Assembly (NCBI GenBank): GCA_017893485.1
Contig: CM030358.1
Location: 249,737,073 to 249,801,072 of the forward strand
Source of the DNA: Hemerocallis citrina
Lineage: Eukaryota > Streptophyta > Magnoliopsida > Asparagales > Asphodelaceae
Reading direction: 5' to 3'
Length of the DNA: 64,000 bases
In this document: in pieces, positions 37,028 through 50,643 of the stretch
Layout: every line of letters starts with the position of its first letter
Numbering within the stretch: the first letter of the stretch is position 1
The notes under the pieces: model-generated
Seen by the model: only the letters and a program-made list of their open reading frames with translations
Databases searched by the model: none
Told to the model about the DNA's origin: nothing
Translations under genes and position numbers: made by a program

Positions 37028-40000
37028 ATATATAGTGCATCCACAAAAATGTTCTGCGTTCCGGCTAGAAGTATTTCGTTCTGACTGAGCGATCCGAAGA
37101 AAGCTACCCCCGTTGTACCATGGTCTAGCACTACTGGCATTTTACGTACCCATTTTCGTTCCACATACCGCGATCTATGCACCAGCCACCAGGCAACCTA
37201 GGATGATATATTATTTCTAGATTTGAAGTTGGTGAATGCATATTTTAATTGAGTGCTTGTTTACAATTATAGTTTCCCTCTCTCATTAAATGAATTTTCT
37301 GTGTCTTTCTTAAAGAAGCATTATGACTTCTTTCCTAGTTCTTACTGGTATATGAGTATGGTACAATTTTGATGGTGGACTCTTAGCTAATATTTTGATG
37401 GTGAAATTGTTACCTTGATATTTTAAGTATGGTTTTTATATTAATTTGTGTATCTTAGCCAATTTTGGTTGCTTCTTTCTGCTTGTCTTATAAAATCTGG
37501 TGCATGGCGGGAAAATTTAATTTCCTGAACTACACTTTTGTTTGGACAATTTACTATTGGAATAAAAACAGTTAACATTTACCTTATTTCTGTTGTTAAA
37601 AAATGGGCATAGACATCTTATACTATTTGAAGTTGGTTCGCAAAATACTACATACTTGAAGTAGATATTGAGGTAGTACTATGTAGGAACAAAAAAGAAG
37701 CATAAGGATAGACACAAAAGGACGCCCCAATGTGCTGGCCCAAGCCCAATAAGTGCATTTTGTGTGTGTGCGAAAAAGAAAGAGGGGGGGGGGGGGGGGG
37801 GGGAGGGGGAGGGTTCTCTGTGTGAGGTGGTAAGTTACTGCAATGATTAGAGGTAGGGTTCAGAAGAGTAGGTTGTGGTGGTGGGGAGTGGACGTGGAGG
37901 GTTGATTGGTTATAGTGGGGATAGAAGTGGTAGGTTATAGTGGGGATTGCTATGGTAGGGATCACATTGAATACACTGGTGGTAGGTGGTGGGTGTGATA
38001 GTGGGTATGGAGGTAGTGGGTTTTGCTGGGAGGAGGTACAGATGTTGTGGTGGATTGTGGTTGAAGGTGATATGAGGCAGATGTGGACTTGTCGAGCTGA
38101 AAGATAACAGGAGAGAGGTGATTTATAAAGTTATCAACTCTTTTATAATTAAGCTATTACAGAATGAAGATTGAAGCATATATAGTTATCCACATATAGT
38201 TAGGGATGCAAAACTGTTGGGTGAATACCCAGAATAATCTATGTTTAAATTGGAGGACCTAACACAGCAATTATATTTTCTGTCAGGAGTGATGAATAAT
38301 ATACAGAAAATTAAGAAGTTGAAATGAAGTAGACCCTACATAATACTTCCACTGTCTAATACTGTTTGTGTTCGTTCTCCTGTATGATTATCTGTCTGTT
38401 TTATGATCTCATTTCTGTCGCTGTCATTTGTTTTTGCAGATTCAACAAACTTACTTGCATCTGGGCCGTACAGTCTCATATTTGCTTCCTTTGTCCTTTT
38501 TCATCTTGACATTCCTGTTTCATCACGGTTCCATCTATCTGGAATAAACTTCACTGACAAGTCATTTATATATTTGGCTGGTCTTCAGGTTGTAGACATA
38601 TCCAAAGTTCTTAATTTCCTACTTCTTATCTTGTTTTTATCTTTTGCATAATTGCCCATTAACTCTAACTCTTCTTTGTTTCTCTTTTCAGCTTCTCTTG
38701 TCATCCTGGAAACGATCTGTTATACCTGGTATATGTGGTTTACTTGCTGGATTTTTATATCGTATTAATGCATTCCATGTCCGCAGGATAAAGGTAGGAC
38801 TAACAATTCATTACATCAAAGAAATAATACCTTTGCTCTTCCTGTTTTATAATCAATGATGCTGCTCCATTTCTATTCTTGCATTATGGGTATTTGTAAT
38901 TTTTGTTTCTTTACTGTTTGAGTATTAGTCCCTTAAATTTTGTCTCTTTTTTCTAGGCCCACTTAAAATTGTGAATTGCTCTTGGGTCACCCAATTTGTA
39001 TGATCAATTTTAATAGGTCTTCCTAGTTAGTTATTCCGTCTTAGTCCTGTTAGTTAGCAAGAATTATTTTCCGCAATATTTTTCTCCCTTTAGATTTGTG
39101 AAGATGTTATACATAGGATCCAAGCAGGGTGGCTTAAGTGGAGAAGTACCAGTGGTGTTTTGTGTGACAAACGTATACCTTTGAAGTTGAAGAATTTTTT
39201 TTATAGGACAGCTGGTAGACCAGCAATGATGTATGGAGCAGTGTGTGGGCAATAAAAAAAACATGTCTAAAAAATGAGTGTAGCGGAGATGAGGATGCTA
39301 AGATGGATGTGTGGTAAAGTAAAGAAGGATAGAATTAGAAATGAGCATATACGAGACATGCTAAAGGTAGCTCCAATCCAAGATAAGTTAAAAGATAACC
39401 GTCTCAGGTGATTTCGACATGTCACACGTAGACCTAGTAGTGCCCCCGTTAGAAAGAGTGATTTGATAAGTATTGAGGGTAGAGTTAGGGGTAGAGGAAG
39501 ACCTAAACTAACTTGGGTGGATTGGTGAAAAAAGATGATAGCTTGTGACCTTACAGAAGATATTGTGCTAAACCGAGCAGAATGGAAAACCAGGATTCAT
39601 GTAGCCGACCCCAACATGTTGGGAAAAAGGCTGTGTTGTTGTTGTATATTTTTCTCCCTTTCTTCACAACAACAGTTCCATAACCAATATATTAGATAGG
39701 ATAATAAATAGAACTATTAAATAGCGCGATCTATTTCAAATGATGTGACATGGGACAAACTTAGAAAACGATCAGCAACATTACTTTGAAAATGTTAAAC
39801 AATTTGGAGATCTCACACCTTGACTTCACATCTAAAGACATTTCACACGTCAAAATAGAGAGAAGAAATCACTTCTTAATAATCATAAATCAATTACATA
39901 TTCTGATCTCTCCTCAAATTGTTACGTAGGATATAATTTATAGACTATAATTAGTTCAAAAAACTGATATCTATCAAAAACTGAATTCTGTCCTGAACGA

Positions 40001-43000
40001 ATATTTGTATAGTAATTGTAAATTTAGAGATTTTTTAATGAAATATGTGACTTATTTTAAAATTATTTAGAGAACTATACTCACCCTAACATATATTAGA
40101 GTTTTATGACTACATCCTATTTCACAACCTTTTTCCTAAATGTGTATAAAGAAATGGAATGGATTTTTTTTCATATTAATCTTCACAACCTTTTGACTGA
40201 ACTTGTGTGGAAAATAAAATGGCCACTTTGCACCTTCACAAAACGCAATATTTGTCAAATTTCCCTTTGTTAACTTTGCTCATATGGGATGTATTAGTCT
40301 TTCACAAATACTTCGTGATTGCGGAATTAGAGGACAATCTCTCAAATACACAAATTAAGAGTTAGTGCCCAATGAACCACAATTCAAATGCCTTAACTGA
40401 AGTTGTTGAGAGAGTGAAGCCGCTCGACCTTATCAAAAATTGGTTCCCTTTATTAACATTGCTCATATCGAATATTTTTCATATAAGTCCTCCATACAAC
40501 TTATTTTAATTGGTTCCTACATTTTTTTAATCGGCCCACAAGCCTCACCCCCTCCCTCTCCCCTCATTAGCCGACAATACCTAAGCAGTTAAAATCAGTT
40601 TTTGGAACTAATCGGTCTAGGAGCGTTTAGTGATTAATCGTTTAATCGGAAAATAATAGGGGATTAAATCGGAAAGATCGTTATATATATATATATATAT
40701 ATAAAATTAAAAAAATATATATCCTCATTATGTAGCAACCCTAAATCCTAACATCAAACTATAATCAGACATAAAACTATAATGAGATTATCAAATAGGA
40801 ACATATAGTTATAGAGATTAATAAGAGAGTACTTGATTTGAGCCGAGTTTGAATTCTGGATGTGGGTCGGGTCGGGTCTGGTTTGCTGGTCGGTTCCATC
40901 AAACAAAAACAATCGAGAAGGAGGAGCAGCACGAGCAGCAAGAGAATGAGGTGCAGAAGATGCGGGCCGGGTCAAGTATGCGACGGCGCAGGGGGAGCGA
41001 CGATAGGTCGGATTTGGGTTTGCTCGAGGAAAAATTAGAGATCAGTTTGGGTTTGGGTTTGGGTTTGCACGAGGAAGAGAAAGAAGAAGAGAGGCTACAT
41101 GTCGGGTTTGGGTTTGCACGAGGACCAGAAGGGGTTTGAATTTTGGATTTAGATTTGAGTTAGAGTCGGATTTAGCCCAAAAACAAGCATGAAAATTCGA
41201 GGAGATTTAATCGGTTAATCGGCGACTTAAAATCGGCCGATTAACCGGTAATTGGCCGATTATACCCTGATTAAATCGCTAACTATTGAAATATTATAAA
41301 TCGCTAAAATAATAATCGCTTAGCTTCCGATTGGCGATTAATTGGGGATTAATTGGGCGTAATCGGAAATTTTAACTGCTTAGACAATACTAATGTGATG
41401 TATCATAAGCATTTATTTTGCATGTAAATAATTATGCATTGCTTCAAACACTGTTAATATTGGGTTTTGGTTGGGTCATATATGTAAATAATCTCATTGT
41501 TTTTCTTTTTTTTGGATAGTAAATATTAAAACTTGAAAAAGAAAATAACAATCTTAAAAAATATCATCATCTACTAATGAGTTATAACACATGGGGTACT
41601 CAATTGCAACTAAACAACTTGAGTTGTATGTTTTGTGGACAACTGCCGACTTAAAAATCTCAATCATACTTTCTTAAGCCAAGCTTATTTCAACCATTCA
41701 CTTAAATGTGTATCTTTTAGTACATTACCTATGTTAACTAACTAGTTTATCATAAGCTCTTGTTTAATATTGGCTAAATTTCAAAAAAATTCTTTTGTTT
41801 TATAATAAAAATCAATTAGTTCCCCTTATTTTTTATTTTCCCATCTTACCCCTCACTCACTTTATTCGAATTAAAAAGTATCTTCTCAGAAGTTTTTTGA
41901 ATTGTCAATTTGTGAAGTTGAATATGACAAACGTTCAGGGATAGCGAATGAAGGGAATAAAGACAACAGACTATTGGGCATGACCATTTGATTTTTTCAC
42001 TTATAGTTCTGATCATCAAATGTAGTTATTGAGATAACTATTCCAATACTTATGTATTCATATTCTATTTGCAAAAAACGAAAACAAAAGTGATATGGTG
42101 TGTGCATCGGTGGTGTATCTATAACTGTAAGTCAATACACAGATGGAGTTTAAGTCGCAGTTATAAGTAATTAGCCCTCGAAAGGTGAATACTATTTCAT
42201 GCATTCCTTGTACGAATAAACTTCAAGATCTTTGTCAGACCTGACCTGACATGACGTACATGTCTGTTAGGACTAGTTGCATTCTTGTCCATGTTTTTTT
42301 TTAATTTTTATAAAAAAAACATTTCCATATAGGAAGTAATTAATGGCTAAGATTTTAGGCTTGCCACTTTATCATATGTAATTTTAATATATTGTACATG
42401 TAACAAACTACAACAACAAAGCCTTTTTCAGAACTAATTGTGGTTGGCTACATGAATATTGGTTTTCCAGTCTAATCGGTTTAGCGCAATATCTTCTGTA
42501 AGGCGGCTTTACATGTAACAAACTAATTTTTTAAATTTATTTATTTATTTATTTTAAAATTTTTGCTAGTGCATGAAATAATAATATGCTAAAGAAAACT
42601 TAATTCAAAGAATGGATATTTATTTTCGAACACTTCTCAAAAAGGTTATTTTATGAATAGATAAATTTGATAAATCTGCATAGGAAAATTTGTTCCTTTT
42701 TGTAGCGCCCCGAGATCCACATACAGGAAACTCGTGACACAACCCAAAATCATTGCTTCAAATGAGTACTCAACATAGGAAAGAAGTCACAGGAAATTTA
42801 AAACTTACATTGTACAGAAAAAACTATACATTTCACTTGGAATGCTCCACGGCCCAAACTCTTTTGTTCCCACGATTCAGTCCTACAAATCAATTGTGGG
42901 CACGTCAGTTGAATACAACCGACGCAAAACGGATGAAAACCGCAATTTTCCAATCCTCAACAAACAACCTGAATGTTGAAAGAAAGAAATGTGGAAATCA

Positions 43001-45592
43001 TGTAATAGGAGTGTTGGTGTATGTTATGACCTAGAATTTAATACAATTCAAATGCACACGATGCTCTTATTCTAATGCATACTTGATTTGGAAACATATG
43101 CATCCCATACTACATATGTCCTAGTTAGGCTTGAGCGTACTTCAGATTGTAGGGTTCATTGCCTCGCAATGTAAACCTATTCTTGTACTCTTTCCTGTCT
43201 TTGACATTTATTTAGTGACTGATAGAGCTACAGTATATACGGTCTATTCCTCTTATTGTATCGGATCGGTGGTCTTTCTCCACTCTCGAAGGTCGGTCAT
43301 CACTCTGATCGATCAGAATCGGTGGTCTCTCTCTACTCCGTCCGGCTCGGTGGTCTCTCTCTACTCCGTCCGGCCGGTGGCCTTTCTCCACTCCCTGACA
43401 GGCTGGTGATCATTTAGCTCGACTGCAGTCTTGCCTGGATCAGTGGTCTTTCTCCACACCCGGACTCTATCATAAGTTATTCGAACATAAGGCGAATCGG
43501 TAGACCTTCCCTTACTCCGCCGGAGACAAGAGTTACACTCTAGCTCATTGTTCATATGGATACCTTAGAACATATACGTACTCATAAGGGTCCATTCTCC
43601 TAGATTTCGACATTTCTGTCACTAAATCTCAGAAATCAACAGTCTAGACTGCGCTGCACGTGTCCTAGATGAGACGACGTCACACGTGTCCCCTTGACAG
43701 GTGAGCACACTCCCAACTATGGTCTGTCCTTATTTTATTGTTCATGCGATTCTATTAACATTTGTCGTCCTTTATTTCCTACTTAATTTATTCTTAATTT
43801 ATTCTACTTAGTTTCTTATTCAATGATGGTTGGTTACTAGGTAATTTAAACCTAGATCCAAAGGTTGATCTTGTCCTACAATAAGTTATCTAACTCAAGT
43901 ATGGATTCAATCCAATTTTATCGGATTAAGCTAAGAGTCGGTTTAGCTTTAGATACTTGTCATTGACATATACTAAAACTAGTGCACTTAATATGTATTT
44001 ACTATCCCTATATGCATAACCAAAGGGCGCTTAATGCACTAAATATCACCATATGCATATCAACACTAGTGCACTTAATGCACCAAATACCACCATATGC
44101 ATACACGTATACATACTAACACCATATGCATACACTTATGCATAGCACTTAATAAAGACTTTGATGTCTACAGTGTTTTCTTTACTTTACTACAATCTAC
44201 TATGCTTATCATGATTTTTTTTAATTAGCTAAGCATGCAACTGCAAGTGGCTTTTCTATCGTACTACCATTATTATACTATCATAAATTTTAGTTAGCTA
44301 AGTGTGCGACTATGGCTTTTACTACTATCTACTTTACTACCATTAGTTTAAGTGACTACTAACTCTATTTTGAATTACTACTTCTACCATGCATTACTAA
44401 CACGTAGTTTATACCATCATGAACGAGTAGTTTTCTATTCTACAAGCTAACTAAACAATTATATTAACTAGGCATACACTTCCCACAATTCTTCTATTTA
44501 AGTTTTCTTTTGTTATATGAGCTAAGCATATATGAGTGATCTTTCTTACTAACATACAACATCATGCTATATAATTTATATCTACTAACATACAACATCA
44601 TTCATGTTATTCTATATAATATATATAAAATCTCATGTATTAGTTCCACATAGAACTCACTATAATTAATCATTCATGTAACTTCTTCATCAACTTTACC
44701 CTACTAGCATATATAATTTCTACAAGTGCCTCTTTTCTAATTAAATTACAACTTTTTACTTCACATAATCACTTATTATGTATAAACAACAATTAATTTA
44801 TTTATTTAAAGAATAAAACGTGATTGGGAGTAAGCATATATTTTCTTGCAATGTTTATTCCATATAAACTACAGTATTTAATACCTTTAATCAACATCTT
44901 AACAAGCATAACTTCTAACATAACTTCACTACTTTCAATCAACAACATTAACCAGCATAACTTCTATGTTAAAAGTCATAAAAATAATCAAGAGGTAAAG
45001 GAAAAATACCCACTTTTTACTTAATGAACTTGTCTTCAATAATATGCTTCCACTTACCTCTGTCTCCTCCTTGCTTCAAGTTGCTTCCTTCACTCCTTAG
45101 CTTGATTATGCTTTCAAAAGCTTCTAGAACTCTAGATATGTATATATATTTATATAGTTGGGAATGGAAATGGTGAGAATTAGAAGTGAGAAATAAGCTA
45201 GGGTTTGAAAAGGGTATGAAGAAAGGGCTAGGGTTTGAATGAAATACACTAGGGTTACATTTATCCTCATATATATAGAAGAAAAGGAAGAAGGAGGCTG
45301 CCGGCTTGCAAAGAGAGAAAGAGAGAGAGAGGTAGTGGAGTGTAGAAAACTCTAGGTGTGCTTAGGTGTCCTCATTTTTTGTAGTTAACCCCCTAAGCTT
45401 TATTTATTTGTGATTGTGCACTTTGTTGTTGGGTTGGGCTTCTTCTTTCTTTCTTTCCTTTTTTTTTTTTGATTAACATGTTGGGCTTTAAGAAAGAAAA
45501 CATATTAGGTTTTAAGACTAACCATATAGATATGCTAAACAAAAACAAACATAGTAATAATAGTGTATGATAAAAATAAAATAACAATCTCA

Positions 45593-45649
<57 letters not shown>

Positions 45650-46042
45650 AGTATAATGCACGTGCGATGCACGTCTATAAAGGTGTGTAGGATTTTGAGG
45701 AAGGGACAGGCCACCGAAGAGGTTGCATGCATGCATGCAGACAGGCATGCACAATTTATACATTTTGATATTTGCATGCATGCGTTACACCTACTGGCTT
45801 TGATAGGAGGAAACTTTCTTATGAATAAATTGTGCATACAAGTACATGCAAATCTATACTATTAATTATTTTTCTAAATCTATGCAGACAGACATGCAAA
45901 TCTATGCATGTTAATTATTTTTCCAATACATGCAAATTACATTTCTGACCTCCGATATTAACCCTATATTTTTTTTTGGCATTTTATGTTTATGAGGGCA
46001 TGATAGTAAAAAACCGCCAAAATGGAGCTTTGCTTAATAATA

Positions 46043-46092
<50 letters not shown>

Positions 46093-47549
46093 AAAGGGAT
46101 ATGAGCAACTTGCTCATTTAGTAAATGAGCAATTGATTATGTGGCATGCATGTGATACATTGGAGAACTAACCCTTTTAATGATTTTCCAATCACATGTA
46201 TGCCACATCATCAATTGCTTATTTACTAAATGAGCAAGTTGCTCATATCCCTTTTTCCCATATATATATATATATATATATATATAACAATGTATATATA
46301 TTTTATTAACTAAACATGCTAGGGGTATTACACTTTTGATCATAGTGATGTTAAAATGTGGGAACCAATTAAGAAAATATAAGTGATGTGAACTATGAAG
46401 GACTTATATGAGAAAAATCCCATGTGAGCTATGTTGAAACATGACATCCATCTGATAATATTGAGTTTGTAAGGATTAATATGAAACAAATCCATTCCAT
46501 TTGCCCATTCCACGTCAGCCAAAGGGCTGTCAAATTTGTAGTCATAAAACTGTAATATTTGTTAGGGTGAGCTTAGCTATCTAAATAGTTTCAAATTGAG
46601 GCATATATTTAAAAAAAAATTAAATCTAATTTGGACAGATATTTGTCTAAACAACATGATCCTTTATTGCAAAATTAAATAAGTAAATATGAAGCAAACA
46701 TGTCTGTGGTTGATTATGTTTCACCTGGCAATTGGTTCCACTTTCCATCTTGATGACTATAAACTGAGGGCCTAATAGCAATGAACCAGTTTTGACGGAT
46801 CCACAGTTAACAAATTTTGGAGGATTTAGCATAAAATACACTTACTTTAATGGACTTAATAGCAAACATTCTTATTTTATTCCAATATCTATAGTCTGCA
46901 AAGCATTTTCAACTAGCAAGTCGAAGTTATCCGTGTAGGCTTCTTCTCATCAATTTAGGGTAGCTATTGGAGCACAAGATTCCATGAAACAATTTTAAGC
47001 CTGTGAAATTATACAAAAAGGGGAATTTTTTGTGTGAACATGGCTCTATCGCAATTATTCTTTATGAAGTATCTCTATTGAAGGAGTTCGTACTCCAACG
47101 ATATCTTAAGGCAGCCTTTTGGCCTCATGCATGGATGTATTCACTCAGGCTAGTTATGAAGTGGGAAAAAAATCATTTATTTTTCTGAAAGAGTGACCGT
47201 TTTTGGTTTATGTTCCAACACTGGAGATGGCGTTATAGTAATTTATCTGAATATTGAACTTACAGTTTGCATTTATTTGGACATTATAATTTCTCTGGGT
47301 AGTTCAATGCTTAAATCTTCACATTTTTGGTTACATTGGTTTTGAATTTAGTATCAAGTTTCAATTTTTGTAAGAAGAAATGAGCACACGTAGAATATAA
47401 GTAAAGAGAAATACAATAAGGATCAGGTACAAAGAATTTCTGCCTTCAATCCAAAATTTAACTAAATAAGAATGTTGGCTCCAGTGTTTAGCTATTTGTT
47501 TTTCCAAGCAACCGTAAATCAATCTTTCGAAATTATTGAGCAGTAGCTG

Positions 47550-47603
<54 letters not shown>

Positions 47604-50598
47604 CATGTGGCCCAAAATTAAAGAATTTGTAAATATGAGTAGTTTGATCTGTGGTTTAGAATATTCGAATACCAACGGAATTTGGTATAAAGGCTCTCAA
47701 ACTATTTTTTATCAAGATCAACAATTTGGGTTTTTTGTTTGTGATCCCCAAGCTATGGTTTTGTTCAACATGTTATTTTCCTTTGTTCATTTTGTAGGTT
47801 TGACCAATAGCATAGGTATGAAAAATCAAATATAATTGTAATGGTTGTTGGATATCTGGATATAACGGGTCATATATATGGTCACATACATTTAGATTTT
47901 AAATTTGATGCTCGAAATATGATTTTCACTTGGGAGGATTTAAGCTCCTAAAAAGATCCTAGTCTAGAATGGGGTGTGTGGTATTCTGCTCCTCACCCTC
48001 TCACCACTTTTTTTATATTCATTATAACCTAGAGTACTGTGCATGTGCTTTATCTTTCCTAAGAACATTTAGGGAATTAGTTTACACCATAAATGATGGA
48101 TCTCAAATATATCCTTGAATTGGAGAAAATAAAAACATGTGCAACATGTGAAATAAATCCCATTACATAAAGTACAGATGGTGGTCATGTAGACATGTAG
48201 ATATAAATCTATCACAACTGTGCAACTATCAATAACATCAATTTTTTAATGAAATAATTACCTTCCATTTCAATTTTACATTTTCTATGCTTTTTTGGAT
48301 TACTCGGATTTTAAAGATTCCTAGGAACTATAATTTAAATGCTAAGGCTATTTTTGTTCCAAACAGACTTCAATTATCAAGGATAATGCCCTCTTTTTAT
48401 ACAAACAAATGCAACTACTGCGATGAAATTTTATTCACGTGCGGTTACGTGCATTTGAGCTAGTGTACACAACGGGGGAAGTGGTGTGTACCATTTACAT
48501 CTCTTACCAATTTTTCCATTAATAAGTTATGCTATTGTGCATGTTCTATCTGTCCTTACTCTTCAGCATCTATAGGGTATGCTTCATAATGATGATCAAA
48601 ATCTAAAAATGTCCTTGAAATTGAGAGAAGAGCAAAATCATGCAGCACAAGTACAAATAAATCTAGTATTTCTAATGGATATTTGGCGAGTGATTTTAAT
48701 GCTCTCAAGCAATAACTAGGTTGGTTATACCCACCTACTAAATTGCATGGTGTAAAATCAAGTTTGATAATCTTTTCTGGCCATTTTGTTAATACATATA
48801 ATATAATTTTGAACAAGAAATGAATTATATTTCAACCATCATTTAAGGAGCTTGTTGTGTTACTTTTCGTTTGGAGGCAAGTTTTATGGATGGGTTACTT
48901 TTCGTTTATATATTTTTTCATGTACATGACATGCATTTTATTAAGAGGCATCATTTAGTTATATCTGATGAATATAAATTTTTATCATCACTTATTCTGA
49001 TATTCCGATTCAATAAATGTTTCGAAATTATGGGTATATATTATTGTGTAACATATTTGGATGATAATTGAATTCTTGTGTCATTTAATATCTATAGTTA
49101 CCCGAATTCATGGCCTCTTTTTTTGGGCGGTTATCATGGTCATCAGGAAGCTCGTCACGTACAACATCAAGTAGGAATGTTGTAGGAAATTTTCCACAAA
49201 ATGGAGGTCGTCGTGTGGAGGCAAGTCTTTTTTTTTTCCTCTCTTCCTTCATATTTGAAGATATTTGGCTGTCTTCAATATTGTTTCTATTATCACTAAA
49301 TGTGAATTAAGTATTTTTTAATCACAAATTGTCATATTAAATGGAAGATTTTATTTGTGGAGAAATAATTTTTTTCTTTACAACTGGCATCCTTCCAAAG
49401 TTTTTTTTTAGTAAAAAGTGGGAAATTTCCCACCCCGTTCCATTAATAAAAAACTAACGAAACATTAGAGAAGGAACATTGTAAAACATAAGTTACAAAT
49501 GCAAAACTACAATTTAAAATTTATCCCTCCCCAAGTCTAAATTGTCTAAGAATTTATAAAATGCTTTCCATGGTCTCCAACATCAATCGACATAATCTCC
49601 TAATCAATCGCAACGCCAACAGCTCATCTATCAAACCACAAATGGCGACGACTCACCCATCTCTAACAGTTGCAACGACTCTCACAATTAACCACAAGGA
49701 CGATGACCACGTTTATACAACATCGATAATTCGTACATCAACCATAATGGCAACAACTTGTACTTCACTCGTAAACGACGCATCGTACTTCTACCATTCT
49801 AGCGATGACTTGAACATTGACAACCACTTGCCCATCAGCCCAATCATGTAGTGACTGCCAGAAGCTTTATCAATTGCGCCTATGACCTTAATTGGTATAA
49901 GCTGGCCCAAAACCAACCTTACCCCAAAATTCTCTTGGCTTACCCCAAAATTCACAGCTTCAAGAATGAGAGCCCAATCGGCCCACCTAGCATGGACTCA
50001 ATCACCATCTAGATGCCCACCACTTTTTCAAACACATCATCGTTCAAATTTAAAAATCCAAGTCAAAATTTGAGATTGAAAAAAGGTGGGACCTCACTGC
50101 AAAACGGATTCATAATTTGAAAATCAAAAATAAAAAAATCAAAATCCAATCCTTGATGGTGTCATCCACCATCGACCAGCCCTTGAGATCAACTTGCTCG
50201 CCTCCGGCCATTGACAATCCACTCTAAATCTCCTATGGTGTTCCTCGACACCTAATCTGGTGGCGAAGCTCCCAAGATCGACTCTGGCGATGTTGCGCTC
50301 AATCTCACTGTCTCTTGGATGCATGTCCATCTCAGTTGTCGGCGAACCCTTTTCAAATTCTATTCGCCGGCGAACTCATCTCCTATCTCAATCTCTACCA
50401 CTCGCCGGTGAATGCTTGCCGGTGATGCCATTCACTGGTAGCCAGCAGTGCCCCAACTTGTGGGCACTATTGGTTTCCCCAAAAAGAGGAGGCTAGCCTC
50501 ATCTACTCTCATCGATGTCGTCGACGATCAAACCACCACATGCAAAGGTGGTGGGGGGTGATGGAGGGGAGGACGACGACGGATTCCTCCTCCCCAAG

Positions 50599-50643
<45 letters not shown>

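Noticed and set aside
40849..41139. ORF of 96 codons as a gene
   Set aside because: It lies inside a MITE, has Glu/Lys/Gln and Gly-Leu low-complexity repeats, and no domain is recognised.
45393..45865. Tyr-Ile repeat proteins
   Set aside because: They are translations of a (TA)n microsatellite in the solo LTR. The same applies near 30767-30992, 36897-37182 and 60100-60327.
49201..49222. Conventional GT donors for UBAC2-like exon 7
   Set aside because: GGAG|GTCGTC puts the UBA domain out of frame. CGT|GTGGAG keeps frame but is a poor donor and drops two residues that align with the homologue.
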